A program made the position numbers and the translations under genes. A stretch of DNA of 52,407 nt, from the NCBI GenBank assembly GCA_021845665.1, contig JAJZVO010000029.1, positions 1 to 52,407 on the forward strand. The letters are read 5' to 3'. The notes under the pieces were generated by a model. That model searched no databases. It was not told where the DNA came from and was given only the letters and a program-made list of their open reading frames with translations. Shown piece after piece: positions 1 to 8,453 of this stretch. Every line of letters begins with the position of its first letter. Position 1 is the stretch's first letter. This DNA is from Bacteroidota bacterium. Its GTDB lineage: Bacteria > Bacteroidota > Ignavibacteria > Kryptoniales > JAKASW01.

Positions 1-1
1 C

Positions 2-142
2 TCCATCAGACTAAAAATCGAAAGTGCCGGTCGAGTTAGGGAAGCGATTGTGAATGGGAAAATAATCCGCCCGACGAAGGGTGGTGCAATAGTCCTCCCC
101 GCCGATTTCAGGGGAGGTACGGTGGACATCAGGACTCGCTGA
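2..142 (+). CDS. C-terminal end of an unidentified protein (partial)
   Basis: An open frame enters from the left edge and ends at TGA 140-142, giving the last 46 residues of a protein. The tail reads ..VNGKIIRPTKGGAIVLPADF.., a short beta-rich pattern like the C-terminal beta-sandwich of many glycoside hydrolases. Glycosidase genes follow on the same strand, which fits that reading but does not prove it. No catalytic region lies inside the window, so no function is assigned. Confidence 0.55.
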   Translation, partial: SIRLKIESAGRVREAIVNGKIIRPTKGGAIVLPADFRGGTVDIRTR

Positions 143-245
143 GTTTGGGCAAGAGATACCTCATTCATTTTCGAGAGTGACTTTGAATCGGCTGGAGAGT
201 GGAAGGGAAGGAATCGCCGGATTCGGGTGATCTCTATCCGGTTAA

Positions 246-286
246 GGCACAATACCGTACGATGGGAGGCGCGGTACTGTTGTGCC
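246..286 (+). promoter_or_regulatory. Bulged hairpin upstream of the esterase gene
   Basis: GGCACAA (246-252) is complementary to TTGTGCC (280-286), and TACCG (253-257) to CGGTA (272-276). Together they form a 12-bp stem with a three-base bulge (277-279) and a 14-base loop. It sits about 60 bp before the chosen esterase start and has no T-run, so it looks more like a leader or operator structure than a terminator. Confidence 0.4.
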
Positions 287-294
287 TGTTGTGC
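277..294 (+). repeat. Two tandem copies of a 9-bp unit
   Basis: CTGTTGTGC occurs twice back to back (277-285 and 286-294), overlapping the right arm of the hairpin at 246-286. The second copy offers an alternative pairing partner for the left arm. It may be a regulator-binding direct repeat or a simple slippage product. Confidence 0.6.
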
Positions 295-348
295 CGGAAT
301 TGTAACTTCAGTCAAGTGATGCTGTTTATGGAGAGAAGGAGAATAAGT

Positions 349-1443
349 ATGAGGCGCTTGCTGTTAGGTGTTTTCTTAATGACGATTTTCGGATGTATCA
401 TGAGCGTTCAGGCGGAGACATTTGTGCCTGCCAGCAACCCATATATTCAATATTCCGGCAGATGGGACTTTTCAGATTCACTGAATCCGAGACATTCATG
501 GCCGGGTATTTATGTCGTAGCTGTGTTCGATGGTGACACGATCGGAGTCAGGATGCAGGACACGGTCAACTATTACGACGTCTATATCGATGGAAAACTG
601 CACGGGATATTCCACGGAGACAAGCCTGGCGACGCCGACTACATCCTTGCGACAAATCTTTCGGATTCCATTCACACTCTCCGTTTGAGCCAGCGAAATA
701 TTTCGTTCGGCATCTATACATTCTCGGGTCTGATACTTCAGGACGGAGCGAAGCTATATCCGCCGCCGGTTCCACCGGAAAGGAAAATCGAATTCATCGG
801 TGATTCATATACAGCCGCCGAGGGAAACGAGGCGACTCAGAAGATCATGCAGTGGACGGCCAAATTTCCCGTTACCGACATTGACAGCGGATTTGCAACC
901 ATCACCGCAAGACACTTCGACGCGCAGTATCACATCACAGCAAGGTCCGGTATCGGAGCGGTCTGCGATTGGCAGGGGCATTTCAAGACCTCGATGTTGA
1001 ATTACTTCGACAGAACGCTGATGGAATCGCCGGAGCCAAAGTGGGATTTCAAGAGTTGGGTGCCAAACCTGGTCGTGATTTGCCTTGGCTTGAACGATCA
1101 CTCCGGACTGGCCGGAAAGAACGGGAAGGTCACCTCAAAGAACTCAAGGATATTCAGGGAAGGATACGCGAAACTTCTCTCAATGGCTCGAGATGCGTAT
1201 CCGGACGTTCCGATACTTGTCTGGGCACCTTACCCGACGTGGGCGCGGCGGAATGAAAGGGAGGTAGTAGCAAAAGAGAGGGCAGAGGGGTTCAAGAAGC
1301 TCTATTACGCTCACTTCGACAGGTTCCCCGGCGGATATGTTGCAGACGGTCATCCTACCGTCGCCACTCACAAGAAGATGGCCGCTGAACTCATTAAGGC
1401 GATTAACAAGATAGGCGTATTCAAACTTGCCAAAAGTAATTGA
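349..1443 (+). CDS. Secreted CE2-like carbohydrate acetyl esterase (SGNH hydrolase)
   Basis: This 364-residue protein has the two-part build of carbohydrate esterase family 2: an N-terminal jelly-roll domain (about 25-170) and a C-terminal SGNH hydrolase domain (about 190-364). Such enzymes remove acetyl groups from xylan or mannan outside the cell. The SGNH blocks are visible: GDSYT with the nucleophilic Ser, GLNDH, and DGHPT with the late Asp/His pair. The frame stays open upstream to 199, but ATG 349 is preferred because AGAAGGAGA precedes it and it opens a typical signal peptide (MRRLLLGVFLMTIFG..VQA). It has no T9SS tail, unlike the next gene, so it may be periplasmic or released another way. 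Substrate specificity cannot be read from the sequence. Confidence 0.85.
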   Translation: MRRLLLGVFLMTIFGCIMSVQAETFVPASNPYIQYSGRWDFSDSLNPRHSWPGIYVVAVFDGDTIGVRMQDTVNYYDVYIDGKLHGIFHGDKPGDADYILATNLSDSIHTLRLSQRNISFGIYTFSGLILQDGAKLYPPPVPPERKIEFIGDSYTAAEGNEATQKIMQWTAKFPVTDIDSGFATITARHFDAQYHITARSGIGAVCDWQGHFKTSMLNYFDRTLMESPEPKWDFKSWVPNLVVICLGLNDHSGLAGKNGKVTSKNSRIFREGYAKLLSMARDAYPDVPILVWAPYPTWARRNEREVVAKERAEGFKKLYYAHFDRFPGGYVADGHPTVATHKKMAAELIKAINKIGVFKLAKSN

Positions 1444-1475
1444 AGCTGGGCTAGACATCCGACCAGGTCACTATT

Positions 1476-1503
1476 TTCACATATGAAAGGTCTGCTTTAA
1501 AAT
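1476..1503 (+). promoter_or_regulatory. Candidate sigma-70-type promoter for the GH5-like gene
   Basis: TTCACA (1476-1481) and TAAAAT (1498-1503) are separated by 16 bp. A start site near 1510 would give a leader of about 45 bases carrying the AGGGAGAGG ribosome-binding site of the gene at 1555. This was found by eye. Confidence 0.4.
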
Positions 1504-1554
1504 CTTAGCTAAACATCGTAGGTCCAACATAGCGAAACAACTTAGGGAGAGGTA

Positions 1555-3810
1555 ATGTCATTGACCTTTACGAATTCAGTGAGGCGTGGATCGAACTATG
1601 TAATTTCAGTCCTTGCGCTTCTTTTCTTGTTTCAGGCGCAAGGGGTGACTCAAACCCTGGACGTGGTGAAATACGACGGGAAAGACGTGTTCCTCAGCGG
1701 GATCAATGTCGCATGGGTGAACTACTCAGCCGACTTGGGTCCCAATGCACCGAGCCTGTCCGACTTCAGAACCATATTTCAGAAAGTCAGAAACAGCGGA
1801 GGAAACGCCCTCAGGTTATGGCTGTATACGACAGGCGCTAATGCTCCGACATACAATTCGCAGGGATATGTTTCGGGACCAGGGCCGGTGGCAATTCAGA
1901 ACCTGCGTGAAATACTTTCTCTCGCACATCAATACCGGGTAGGTCTGATACTCTGTCTTTGGTCTTTCGATATGCTGGGAAAGCATGAAGGACTTGATTC
2001 GACGCTTCTATACGACAACGAGAAGATGCTTACGGACACTTCATATACGATGGCGTTTGTCCGAAACGCGCTCACTCCGTTAGTCGATTCGGTAAAGACC
2101 AGTCCGGCGATAATTGCGTGGGAAGTCTGCAATGAACCGAATGGTATGGTGACAGGAATGGAATATTACACTCAGGACCCGACTGTCCCGATGTCTGCTG
2201 TCCAGCAGTTTACGAACCTGATAGCCGGCGGGATTCACAGGGCGGACCCCGGCGCACTTGTGACCATAGGGGCCGGGAGTTTCAGTATCTTAACAGATGT
2301 CAACATGCCCGCTGCCACAAGGAAATCCGAGTTGGAGACAATAAGTTCGATGTCGCCGGGGGAGTTGCAGGCGATGACGGAAAACTTCAACGTCGCCCAC
2401 AGGCTGAACCTGACGACAGAGGAAATGCAGAACTACCTTGAAAGGGTCGCTTCGCTTCCGGACAGCAACTATTTTTCCGACAGGAATCTGATCGCCGCGG
2501 GAGGCGATTCGCTCGGGACACTCGATTTCTATTGTGACCATTACTACGGCGGCGCATCGCTCTCTCCGTTCACCCACAATTTTTCTTATTGGCAGCTCGA
2601 CAAGCCGGTTGCGGTTGCCGAGTTCTATATGCAAAACACAGATGGCGTGGTTGCGACATCGCTCCTTCAGACACTTTACCAAAACGGCTACGCCGGTGCT
2701 CTTGTCTGGTCCTGGACTGATTTTCCGAAGACTCCAAACAATCCGAATAACGCCGCCAGCGATACATGGGCATCGTTGCAGCAAATGTGGAACTCCTACC
2801 GGCAGGCCGTCGATGTCTTTGGAGCGGACTGGCCGCTCGTTTCTATTGTTAATCCCGTCAATAATGGTTTGTACCCTGACAGCACGCAGATGACTCTCAC
2901 GGCGGCAGTCGTCGATACCTCCGACACGGTCAGCCTCGTCAAGTTTTATGGTGCTGACTCTCTACTGGCGTCCGTGACTGTTCCATCGGACACTTCTACA
3001 GATACACTGTTCTACACTTACGAATGGAAGAACTTGGCGCCGGGGAATTATAGCGTAACAGCAGTGGCAGAGAACCGGCAGGGACAGACGGACTCTTCCG
3101 CCGCAGTCAGCTTCTCGCTGGGTACGCCGCCAACGACATATCTCCCCGCGAACAAAGCCGTTACCAATAATTCGAGCATAGCATTGAAAAGCGACGGCAC
3201 CGTCCAGGGAGGCTCATACTTCGACATCGAAACGAACGATTCGAATGCCACGGTAACCTGGACATTCGATAACATCGCTTCGGCTGGAGTTTACCCGATT
3301 TCTTTCGGCTACGAACTGCATTATCAGTCACCCAAGACTCAGTTTGTCAACGTGAATGGTGCCAGGGTCGACACGGTTGTATTTCAAGGGTCCACATCGG
3401 CTTGGCAGTCTGAAACGATATCGGTCCCGTTGGTGCAGGGGACAAATACGGTACAGATGCAGATATCCTGGGGATGGATGTACCTGTCATATCTGGGCGT
3501 TCCGACTGAAGTAATCACACCGGTCTTGCAGGAGCCGATCGTCGCAACGAGTTACTCACTGAGCCAGAATTATCCTAACCCATTCAATCCGACGACGAAG
3601 ATAGAATTCTCGTTACCTTCCGAACAGCGGGTTAGCCTGGTAGTTTATGATGTACTCGGTCAGAAGGTGCAGGTGCTGCTGAACCAGAAGATGTCGCCTG
3701 GGACTCACATGGTCAATTTCAACGGCGCGAGTCTTGCAAGCGGAGTGTATTTCTACAGGCTTGTGGCAGGGAGTTACGTGAAGACGATGAAGATGCTTTT
3801 GCTGAAATAA
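1555..3810 (+). CDS. Secreted GH5-like endo-beta-mannanase/glucanase with T9SS sorting domain
   Basis: This 751-residue secreted glycosidase has a signal peptide (about 1-33) and a TIM-barrel catalytic domain of the GH5/clan-A type (about 36-420). AWEVCNEPNG carries the expected acid/base Glu194, and VAVAEFYMQ carries the likely nucleophile Glu356. The long WLYTTG and NEP context is most like family 5 mannanases, but an endoglucanase is possible. A helical segment (about 250-315) is inserted before the LDFYCDHYYGG strand. An Ig-like domain (about 428-522), a CBM35/6-like beta-sandwich (about 525-655) and a T9SS type A sorting domain (about 668-751, with QNYPNPFNPTT) follow. It would be exported by Sec, passed through the outer membrane by T9SS and held on the surface or released. 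AGGGAGAGG precedes the ATG. Confidence 0.88.
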   Translation: MSLTFTNSVRRGSNYVISVLALLFLFQAQGVTQTLDVVKYDGKDVFLSGINVAWVNYSADLGPNAPSLSDFRTIFQKVRNSGGNALRLWLYTTGANAPTYNSQGYVSGPGPVAIQNLREILSLAHQYRVGLILCLWSFDMLGKHEGLDSTLLYDNEKMLTDTSYTMAFVRNALTPLVDSVKTSPAIIAWEVCNEPNGMVTGMEYYTQDPTVPMSAVQQFTNLIAGGIHRADPGALVTIGAGSFSILTDVNMPAATRKSELETISSMSPGELQAMTENFNVAHRLNLTTEEMQNYLERVASLPDSNYFSDRNLIAAGGDSLGTLDFYCDHYYGGASLSPFTHNFSYWQLDKPVAVAEFYMQNTDGVVATSLLQTLYQNGYAGALVWSWTDFPKTPNNPNNAASDTWASLQQMWNSYRQAVDVFGADWPLVSIVNPVNNGLYPDSTQMTLTAAVVDTSDTVSLVKFYGADSLLASVTVPSDTSTDTLFYTYEWKNLAPGNYSVTAVAENRQGQTDSSAAVSFSLGTPPTTYLPANKAVTNNSSIALKSDGTVQGGSYFDIETNDSNATVTWTFDNIASAGVYPISFGYELHYQSPKTQFVNVNGARVDTVVFQGSTSAWQSETISVPLVQGTNTVQMQISWGWMYLSYLGVPTEVITPVLQEPIVATSYSLSQNYPNPFNPTTKIEFSLPSEQRVSLVVYDVLGQKVQVLLNQKMSPGTHMVNFNGASLASGVYFYRLVAGSYVKTMKMLLLK

Positions 3811-3858
3811 GAATGCCGGGCATGCCTACGAATATACATCCATGCTGAGATCAGGAAT

Positions 3859-3885
3859 GGCGCCGCTGAGTATGCGGGCGGCGCC
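3859..3885 (+). terminator. GC-rich hairpin after the GH5-like gene
   Basis: GGCGCCGC (3859-3866) pairs perfectly with GCGGCGCC (3878-3885) around an 11-base loop, about 50 bp after the stop codon. No clear T-run follows, so this may be a weak or factor-assisted terminator or an RNA-stabilising hairpin. The rest of the gap before 4052 shows no gene. Confidence 0.35.
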
Positions 3886-4051
3886 GGAGGCCGGCTGTCT
3901 ATTTTAAATTGCGGCTCAAGTCCGGAGTAAATCGTCACGAGTTGCGCCGCGACCTCATTCAGGTGAAGCGAAGATGACTGGGGTAGCATGATCAGCAGCC
4001 TGGGATTAAAATAGTATTAACCGCCGATTTTCAACCTAGGGAGAAATCGTC

Positions 4052-6493
4052 ATGAAGTTCGGATTTTTCGACGACAAGGAAAGAGAGTACGTCATCACAA
4101 ATCCGCGAACGCCTTATCCGTGGATCAACTATCTGGGAAGCCAGGACTTCTTCACAATCATCTCGAACACCGCGGGTGGTTATACCTTTTTCAGGGATGC
4201 GAGGCTGAGGCGGATCACGCGTTTCAGGTACAATAACGTCCCGCTTGACATGGGCGGAAAGTATTTTTATATCAAAGATGGCGATACTGTGTGGTCACCC
4301 GGGTGGAAACCGGTGAAGACCGATCTGGATTCGTACGAATGCCATCATGGTCTCGGGTACACGAAAATAGCCGGGAAGAAAAATGATCTTGAGGCTGAAG
4401 TCCTCTATTTTGTTCCGGTGGATTTTCGCGGGGAAATCCAGAAATTGAAGTTGAAGAATCATGGACACGCGCAAAAGTCATTCAAGGTGTTTTCCTTCGT
4501 CGAATGGTGTCTCTGGAATGCTCTCGACGATATGACGAATTTTCAGCGCAATCTTTCGACTGGCGAAGTTGAGATCGATGGCTCCGCACTCTATCACAAG
4601 ACGGAATACAAGGAACGGAGGAAACATTTCGCGTTCTATTCGGTGAACGCCCCGATTGCCGGGTATGATACTGATCGTGACTCATTCATCGGAATGTATA
4701 ACGGGTTTGAGAATCCGGAAGCGGTCGCGGATGGGAAGTCGAGAAACTCTATAGCGCACGGCTGGTCGCCAATTGCCTCCCATTGTCTTGAAGTAAACCT
4801 TAAGCCCGGCGAAGAGAAGGAGTATGTGTTTCTCCTCGGTTATGTGGAGAATGAGCAGGAAGAGAAATTCGACTCCGAAGGTGTCATCAACAAGAAGCTT
4901 GCCCGTGAGATGATGGATGCCGTGTCCGCGCCGGATAAAGTGGACAAGATGTTCGACGGCCTTCGAGCGTACTGGGACGACCTTCTTTCAATCTTCAGGC
5001 TCGAGAGTAAGGACGAAAAACTCAACAGGATGGTAAATATCTGGAATCAATATCAATGTATGGTGACATTCTGCATGTCGAGAAGCGCGTCATACTTCGA
5101 ATCGGGAATCGGCCGGGGGATGGGATTCCGCGATTCAAACCAGGATATAATCGGTTTTGTTCACCAGATTCCGGAAAAGGCGAAGGAAAGAATTCTCGAC
5201 ATAGCCGCAACGCAACTCCAGGACGGCGGCGCGTATCACCAGTATCAGCCGCTGACAAAGAAAGGCAACAACGAGATCGGAGGGAATTTTAACGATGACC
5301 CGCTCTGGCTCATACTTTCGACGTCTGCTTATCTCAAGGAGACCGGCGACTGGAGCATCCTGGAAGAGAACGTCCCATTCGACAGCGACCCTTCCACCGC
5401 TCAGCCTCTTCTCGACCACCTCAGGCGTTCATTCTACCATGTCGTGAACAATCTCGGTCCTCACAATCTCCCGTTAATCGGGCGCGCCGACTGGAATGAT
5501 TGTCTCAATCTCAACTGTTTCTCCAACAATCCGGACGAATCATTTCAGACCACCGAAAACAGAAAGGGTGGAACGGCGGAGTCTGTTTTCATTGCGGGGA
5601 TGTTCATCCTCTACGGCGGCGAATACGAAAAGATCCTGAGAAAATTGAAGCGGGATCGAGAAGCCGACGAAGCCGGAAAATTAATACAGGACATGAAAAA
5701 GTCGCTCGATGCAGCTGGTTGGGATGGGGAATGGTTCGTCCGGGCGTATGATTTCTTCGGTAGAAAAGTCGGAAGCAGGGAAAACGAAGAAGGACAGATA
5801 TTCATCGAGCCCCAGGGGATGTGCGTGATGGCGGGAGTCGGCCTTGAGGATGGGCGGGCAAGCAAGGCTCTCGAGTCTGTGAAGAAGAGATTAGATTGCG
5901 AGTTCGGCATCGTCCTTCTCAACCCAGCATTTACAAAATACCATATCGAGTACGGAGAGATCTCCACGTATCCTGCGGGCTACAAGGAGAACGCGGGCAT
6001 CTTCTGCCACAATAACCCGTGGATAATGATCGCAGAGACATTGCTGGGCAACGGCGAAAAGGCTTTCGATTATTTCAGGAAGATTGCGCCGTCGTACCTG
6101 GAGGAAATCAGCGAACTGCATAAGATGGAACCTTACGTCTATCCGCAGATGATCGCCGGAAAGGATGCATCGAAGCCCGGTGAAGCAAAGAACTCATGGT
6201 TGTCGGGAACTGCGTCATGGGTATTCTATGCTGTTTCCCAATATATACTCGGCATCAGGCCCGGTTATGACGGTCTTGTAGTCGATCCTTGCATCCCGAA
6301 TGAATGGGAGGGCTTCACCGTTACGCGGCAGTTCCGCGGGGCCAGGTACAGGATCGCAGTCTTCAATCCTGAGAAAGTGGCGAAGGGTGTAAAGCGGCTC
6401 ACAGTCGACGGCGAGGAAATGACCGGCAATGTGGTCCCCGTATTTCCTGCCGGAGGGAGGCATGATATCAAAGTCGTATTGGGGCGGGTGTAG
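4052..6493 (+). CDS. Cellobiose phosphorylase (GH94)
   Basis: This 813-residue cytoplasmic enzyme matches GH94 cellobiose phosphorylases in length and along its whole course. They split cellobiose with phosphate into glucose 1-phosphate and glucose, saving one ATP per disaccharide. The N-terminal beta-sandwich starts with the family pattern [20 protein letters not shown], and the (alpha/alpha)6 barrel carries FRDSNQD (about 359-365) and [11 protein letters not shown], in which Asp483 should be the proton donor. There is no signal peptide. A GH94 enzyme for longer cellodextrins or another disaccharide is possible, but the match to the cellobiose enzymes is close. AGGGAG lies upstream of the ATG. 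It follows the secreted glycosidase on the same strand, which fits intracellular use of its products. Confidence 0.92.
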   Translation: MKFGFFDDKEREYVITNPRTPYPWINYLGSQDFFTIISNTAGGYTFFRDARLRRITRFRYNNVPLDMGGKYFYIKDGDTVWSPGWKPVKTDLDSYECHHGLGYTKIAGKKNDLEAEVLYFVPVDFRGEIQKLKLKNHGHAQKSFKVFSFVEWCLWNALDDMTNFQRNLSTGEVEIDGSALYHKTEYKERRKHFAFYSVNAPIAGYDTDRDSFIGMYNGFENPEAVADGKSRNSIAHGWSPIASHCLEVNLKPGEEKEYVFLLGYVENEQEEKFDSEGVINKKLAREMMDAVSAPDKVDKMFDGLRAYWDDLLSIFRLESKDEKLNRMVNIWNQYQCMVTFCMSRSASYFESGIGRGMGFRDSNQDIIGFVHQIPEKAKERILDIAATQLQDGGAYHQYQPLTKKGNNEIGGNFNDDPLWLILSTSAYLKETGDWSILEENVPFDSDPSTAQPLLDHLRRSFYHVVNNLGPHNLPLIGRADWNDCLNLNCFSNNPDESFQTTENRKGGTAESVFIAGMFILYGGEYEKILRKLKRDREADEAGKLIQDMKKSLDAAGWDGEWFVRAYDFFGRKVGSRENEEGQIFIEPQGMCVMAGVGLEDGRASKALESVKKRLDCEFGIVLLNPAFTKYHIEYGEISTYPAGYKENAGIFCHNNPWIMIAETLLGNGEKAFDYFRKIAPSYLEEISELHKMEPYVYPQMIAGKDASKPGEAKNSWLSGTASWVFYAVSQYILGIRPGYDGLVVDPCIPNEWEGFTVTRQFRGARYRIAVFNPEKVAKGVKRLTVDGEEMTGNVVPVFPAGGRHDIKVVLGRV

Positions 6494-6566
6494 AGGGGGG
6501 CGATAAGTGACAGAGCCGCGGTGTGCCGTTCGAATGTGACTTAGGAAATCAAAACACGGTTGCCAA

Positions 6567-6594
6567 TTGATTTAGAAGAATTCGTCGTTATCTT
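6567..6594 (+). promoter_or_regulatory. Candidate promoter before the HEGGH membrane protein
   Basis: TTGATT (6567-6572) and TATCTT (6589-6594) are spaced by 16 bp, just ahead of the ATG at 6618. This would start the five-gene run that ends near 10095. The leader would be very short and no clear ribosome-binding site is seen. Confidence 0.3.
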
Positions 6595-6617
6595 ATTTCC
6601 GATATCAGAAAAATGAA

Positions 6618-7160
6618 ATGAACAAGTCAATCATAGTATTGGATCTCCTCGTGCTTGCCGTGGTAGTCTACTTCACCTGGTTTATGGCCACGGAATATAA
6701 GACCTTTGCCGGAAGGGCCCACATGCCATTTGTGCTGTGGGTGATCGACACGATCGACCTCCTCATACACGAAGGCGGTCACTTCTTCTTCGGGTTCATG
6801 GGACGCCTCATTTACTTTATGGGGGGCTCGCTTATGCAGGTCGTGATTCCGTCTCTGGCTTTGTGGGTATTCCTGAAATCCGGCTTCAGGTCGCTGATCG
6901 GGACGCTTTACTGGCTGGGCCATAATCTGATCAACGTTTCGGTTTATATCGGTGATGCTCCGTACCGAAGGCTCCCTCTCATATCCGATTCCGCTGTTCA
7001 CGATTGGAATTGGATCTTCAATCATTTAGGCGACATGCAGATGGCGGCTCCCGTTTCGACTACTGTTTTTGTGGGTGGGGTCGTAGCATGTGTTGGGGCG
7101 GTATTCACCGCGGGTTTTTTCCTCGTAAGCGACATAAGAGAAACATTTTTCCTGGAGTGA
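6618..7160 (+). CDS. Small polytopic membrane protein with HEGGH motif (putative metallopeptidase-like)
   Basis: This 180-residue protein has four or five hydrophobic segments. It carries an HExxH motif, HEGGH (51-55), at the end of a membrane segment, in the context LLIHEGGHFFFGF. That placement is typical of M50 site-2-protease-like proteins, where the two His bind zinc and Glu is catalytic. The usual M50 third-ligand motif (NPDG-like) is not evident. LGHNLIN and VHDWNW further on hold candidate third ligands. I cannot name a characterised family. The Dabb-domain gene follows after 5 bp and an ABC transporter after that, so they are probably co-transcribed. Peptidase activity is inference from one motif. 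Confidence 0.7.
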   Translation: MNKSIIVLDLLVLAVVVYFTWFMATEYKTFAGRAHMPFVLWVIDTIDLLIHEGGHFFFGFMGRLIYFMGGSLMQVVIPSLALWVFLKSGFRSLIGTLYWLGHNLINVSVYIGDAPYRRLPLISDSAVHDWNWIFNHLGDMQMAAPVSTTVFVGGVVACVGAVFTAGFFLVSDIRETFFLE

Positions 7161-7165
7161 GACCG

Positions 7166-7489
7166 ATGATTCGACATATAATATTCTTCAAGTTCAAGCC
7201 CGAGATAACGGAACCGGATATAAAGAAGCTGGAGGCCGGACTCGGCGCGCTGCCGGGACTGATTCCGGAAATTAGATCGTACGAATTCGGCCGCGACCTC
7301 GTCAGGTCCGAAAGGTCGTTTGACTTTGCCCTCGTATCGTCGTTTGATGATCTTGAGTCTGTCAAACGATACGGCGTACACCCTGAACACCAGAAGGTTC
7401 TGGAACATATCAATGCCATTTGTAGTAATATCAAATCGGTTGATTTCGAGAATGATAGCGAGCAGGCGGCGAGCCGGATGGATGGATGA
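7166..7489 (+). CDS. Dabb-domain (stress-responsive A/B barrel) protein
   Basis: This 107-residue protein is a single Dabb domain, a small dimeric ferredoxin-like alpha/beta barrel found in stress proteins and some cyclases. It starts with MIRHIIFFKFKPE and continues with the typical pattern ..ALPGLIPEIRSYEFGRD.. and a YGVHPEHQKVLEHI stretch near the C-terminus. The frame is open further upstream into the previous gene, but ATG 7166 matches the domain start and has GGAG just before the upstream stop. Its biochemical role is unknown. Dabb proteins often go with small-molecule metabolism, and nothing here indicates the ligand. Confidence 0.82.
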   Translation: MIRHIIFFKFKPEITEPDIKKLEAGLGALPGLIPEIRSYEFGRDLVRSERSFDFALVSSFDDLESVKRYGVHPEHQKVLEHINAICSNIKSVDFENDSEQAASRMDG

Positions 7490-7538
7490 GGGCGAATGAC
7501 GCGGATTGCATTTGCGAATGAAGACGCAGAGGGGACGA

Positions 7539-8453
7539 ATGTCTGAAACGATTCTCATGACAGAGGGATTGAGTAAACGGTTCGGCAGCAGGTGGGCCGT
7601 GAAGGATCTCAACCTAGATGTGCGTGCCGGAGAGATATTCGGCTTCCTCGGGCCGAACGGCGCGGGGAAAAGCACGACGATCAGGATGATCCTCACGCTT
7701 CTCCTGCCCACGTCAGGCAATGTTAAGATCTTCGGTAAGGAGGTCCGTGGACACAGGGTTGAGATACTTTCGAGAGTGTGCGGGATAGTGGAGAAGCCTG
7801 ACTTTTATCTGTTTCTTTCCGCACATAAGAACCTCGAACTACTCGGCTCACTTTCGAGGAAGGTTACAAGGGATGAAATATATGAGGCGCTCGAAATTGT
7901 CGGATTGAAAGCGAGGGCCGGAGATAAGGTGAAGACTTTTTCTCACGGGATGAAGCAGCGGCTCGGGATCGCGCAGGCGATACTGACCAGGCCGGACCTT
8001 GTCATACTCGACGAGCCGACGTCCGGCCTCGACCCGCAGGGAATGAAAGAGGTCCGCGAACTTGTCCTGAAGCTATCGCGTGAACACGGAACCACGATCT
8101 TCCTGTCGTCACACCTTCTTACTGAGGTCGAAGCAGTCGCTCAAAGAATGGCAGTACTCAATCACGGCGAGCTTATCGCTCAGGGAGCTGTTTCGGAACT
8201 TCTGAGCAATGGATCGTCCTATTTCACAATCTCCGCAACTCCTATGGACAAGGCACTGGCGATACTTCGTCGTGTCAGCTGGGTTGAGGTGGTAGCGGAA
8301 GGAAACGGCATCGATGTGCGCATCGATTCACGCAGGGCGGCTGAGCTGAACAGGCTTCTCGTCACGTCCGGGATAGATATCTCTGCGTTTGCCGCGAAAC
8401 GTACTCTTGAAGACTACTTCCTGAAAATAACGGAAGGAGCCTCCGAAGTATGA
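7539..8453 (+). CDS. ABC-2 type exporter ATP-binding protein
   Basis: This 304-residue nucleotide-binding subunit has Walker A GPNGAGKST, signature SHGMKQRLGIAQ, Walker B LVILDEPTSGLDP and the switch His in SSHLL. A C-terminal extension of about 80 residues is common in the CcmA/DrrA-like ATPases that pair with ABC-2 permeases. ATG 7539 is chosen because AGAGGGG precedes it and MSETILMTEGLSKRFG matches the family start. A TTG in frame at 7506 is less likely. The stop overlaps the permease start (ATGA, 8450-8453), so the two are translationally coupled and form one transporter. The substrate is unknown. Confidence 0.92.
   Translation: MSETILMTEGLSKRFGSRWAVKDLNLDVRAGEIFGFLGPNGAGKSTTIRMILTLLLPTSGNVKIFGKEVRGHRVEILSRVCGIVEKPDFYLFLSAHKNLELLGSLSRKVTRDEIYEALEIVGLKARAGDKVKTFSHGMKQRLGIAQAILTRPDLVILDEPTSGLDPQGMKEVRELVLKLSREHGTTIFLSSHLLTEVEAVAQRMAVLNHGELIAQGAVSELLSNGSSYFTISATPMDKALAILRRVSWVEVVAEGNGIDVRIDSRRAAELNRLLVTSGIDISAFAAKRTLEDYFLKITEGASEV

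Noticed and set aside
199-348. 50-codon extension of the esterase gene
   Set aside because: It runs through the hairpin and tandem repeat, has no signal-peptide character, and ATG 349 has AGAAGGAGA and a proper signal peptide.
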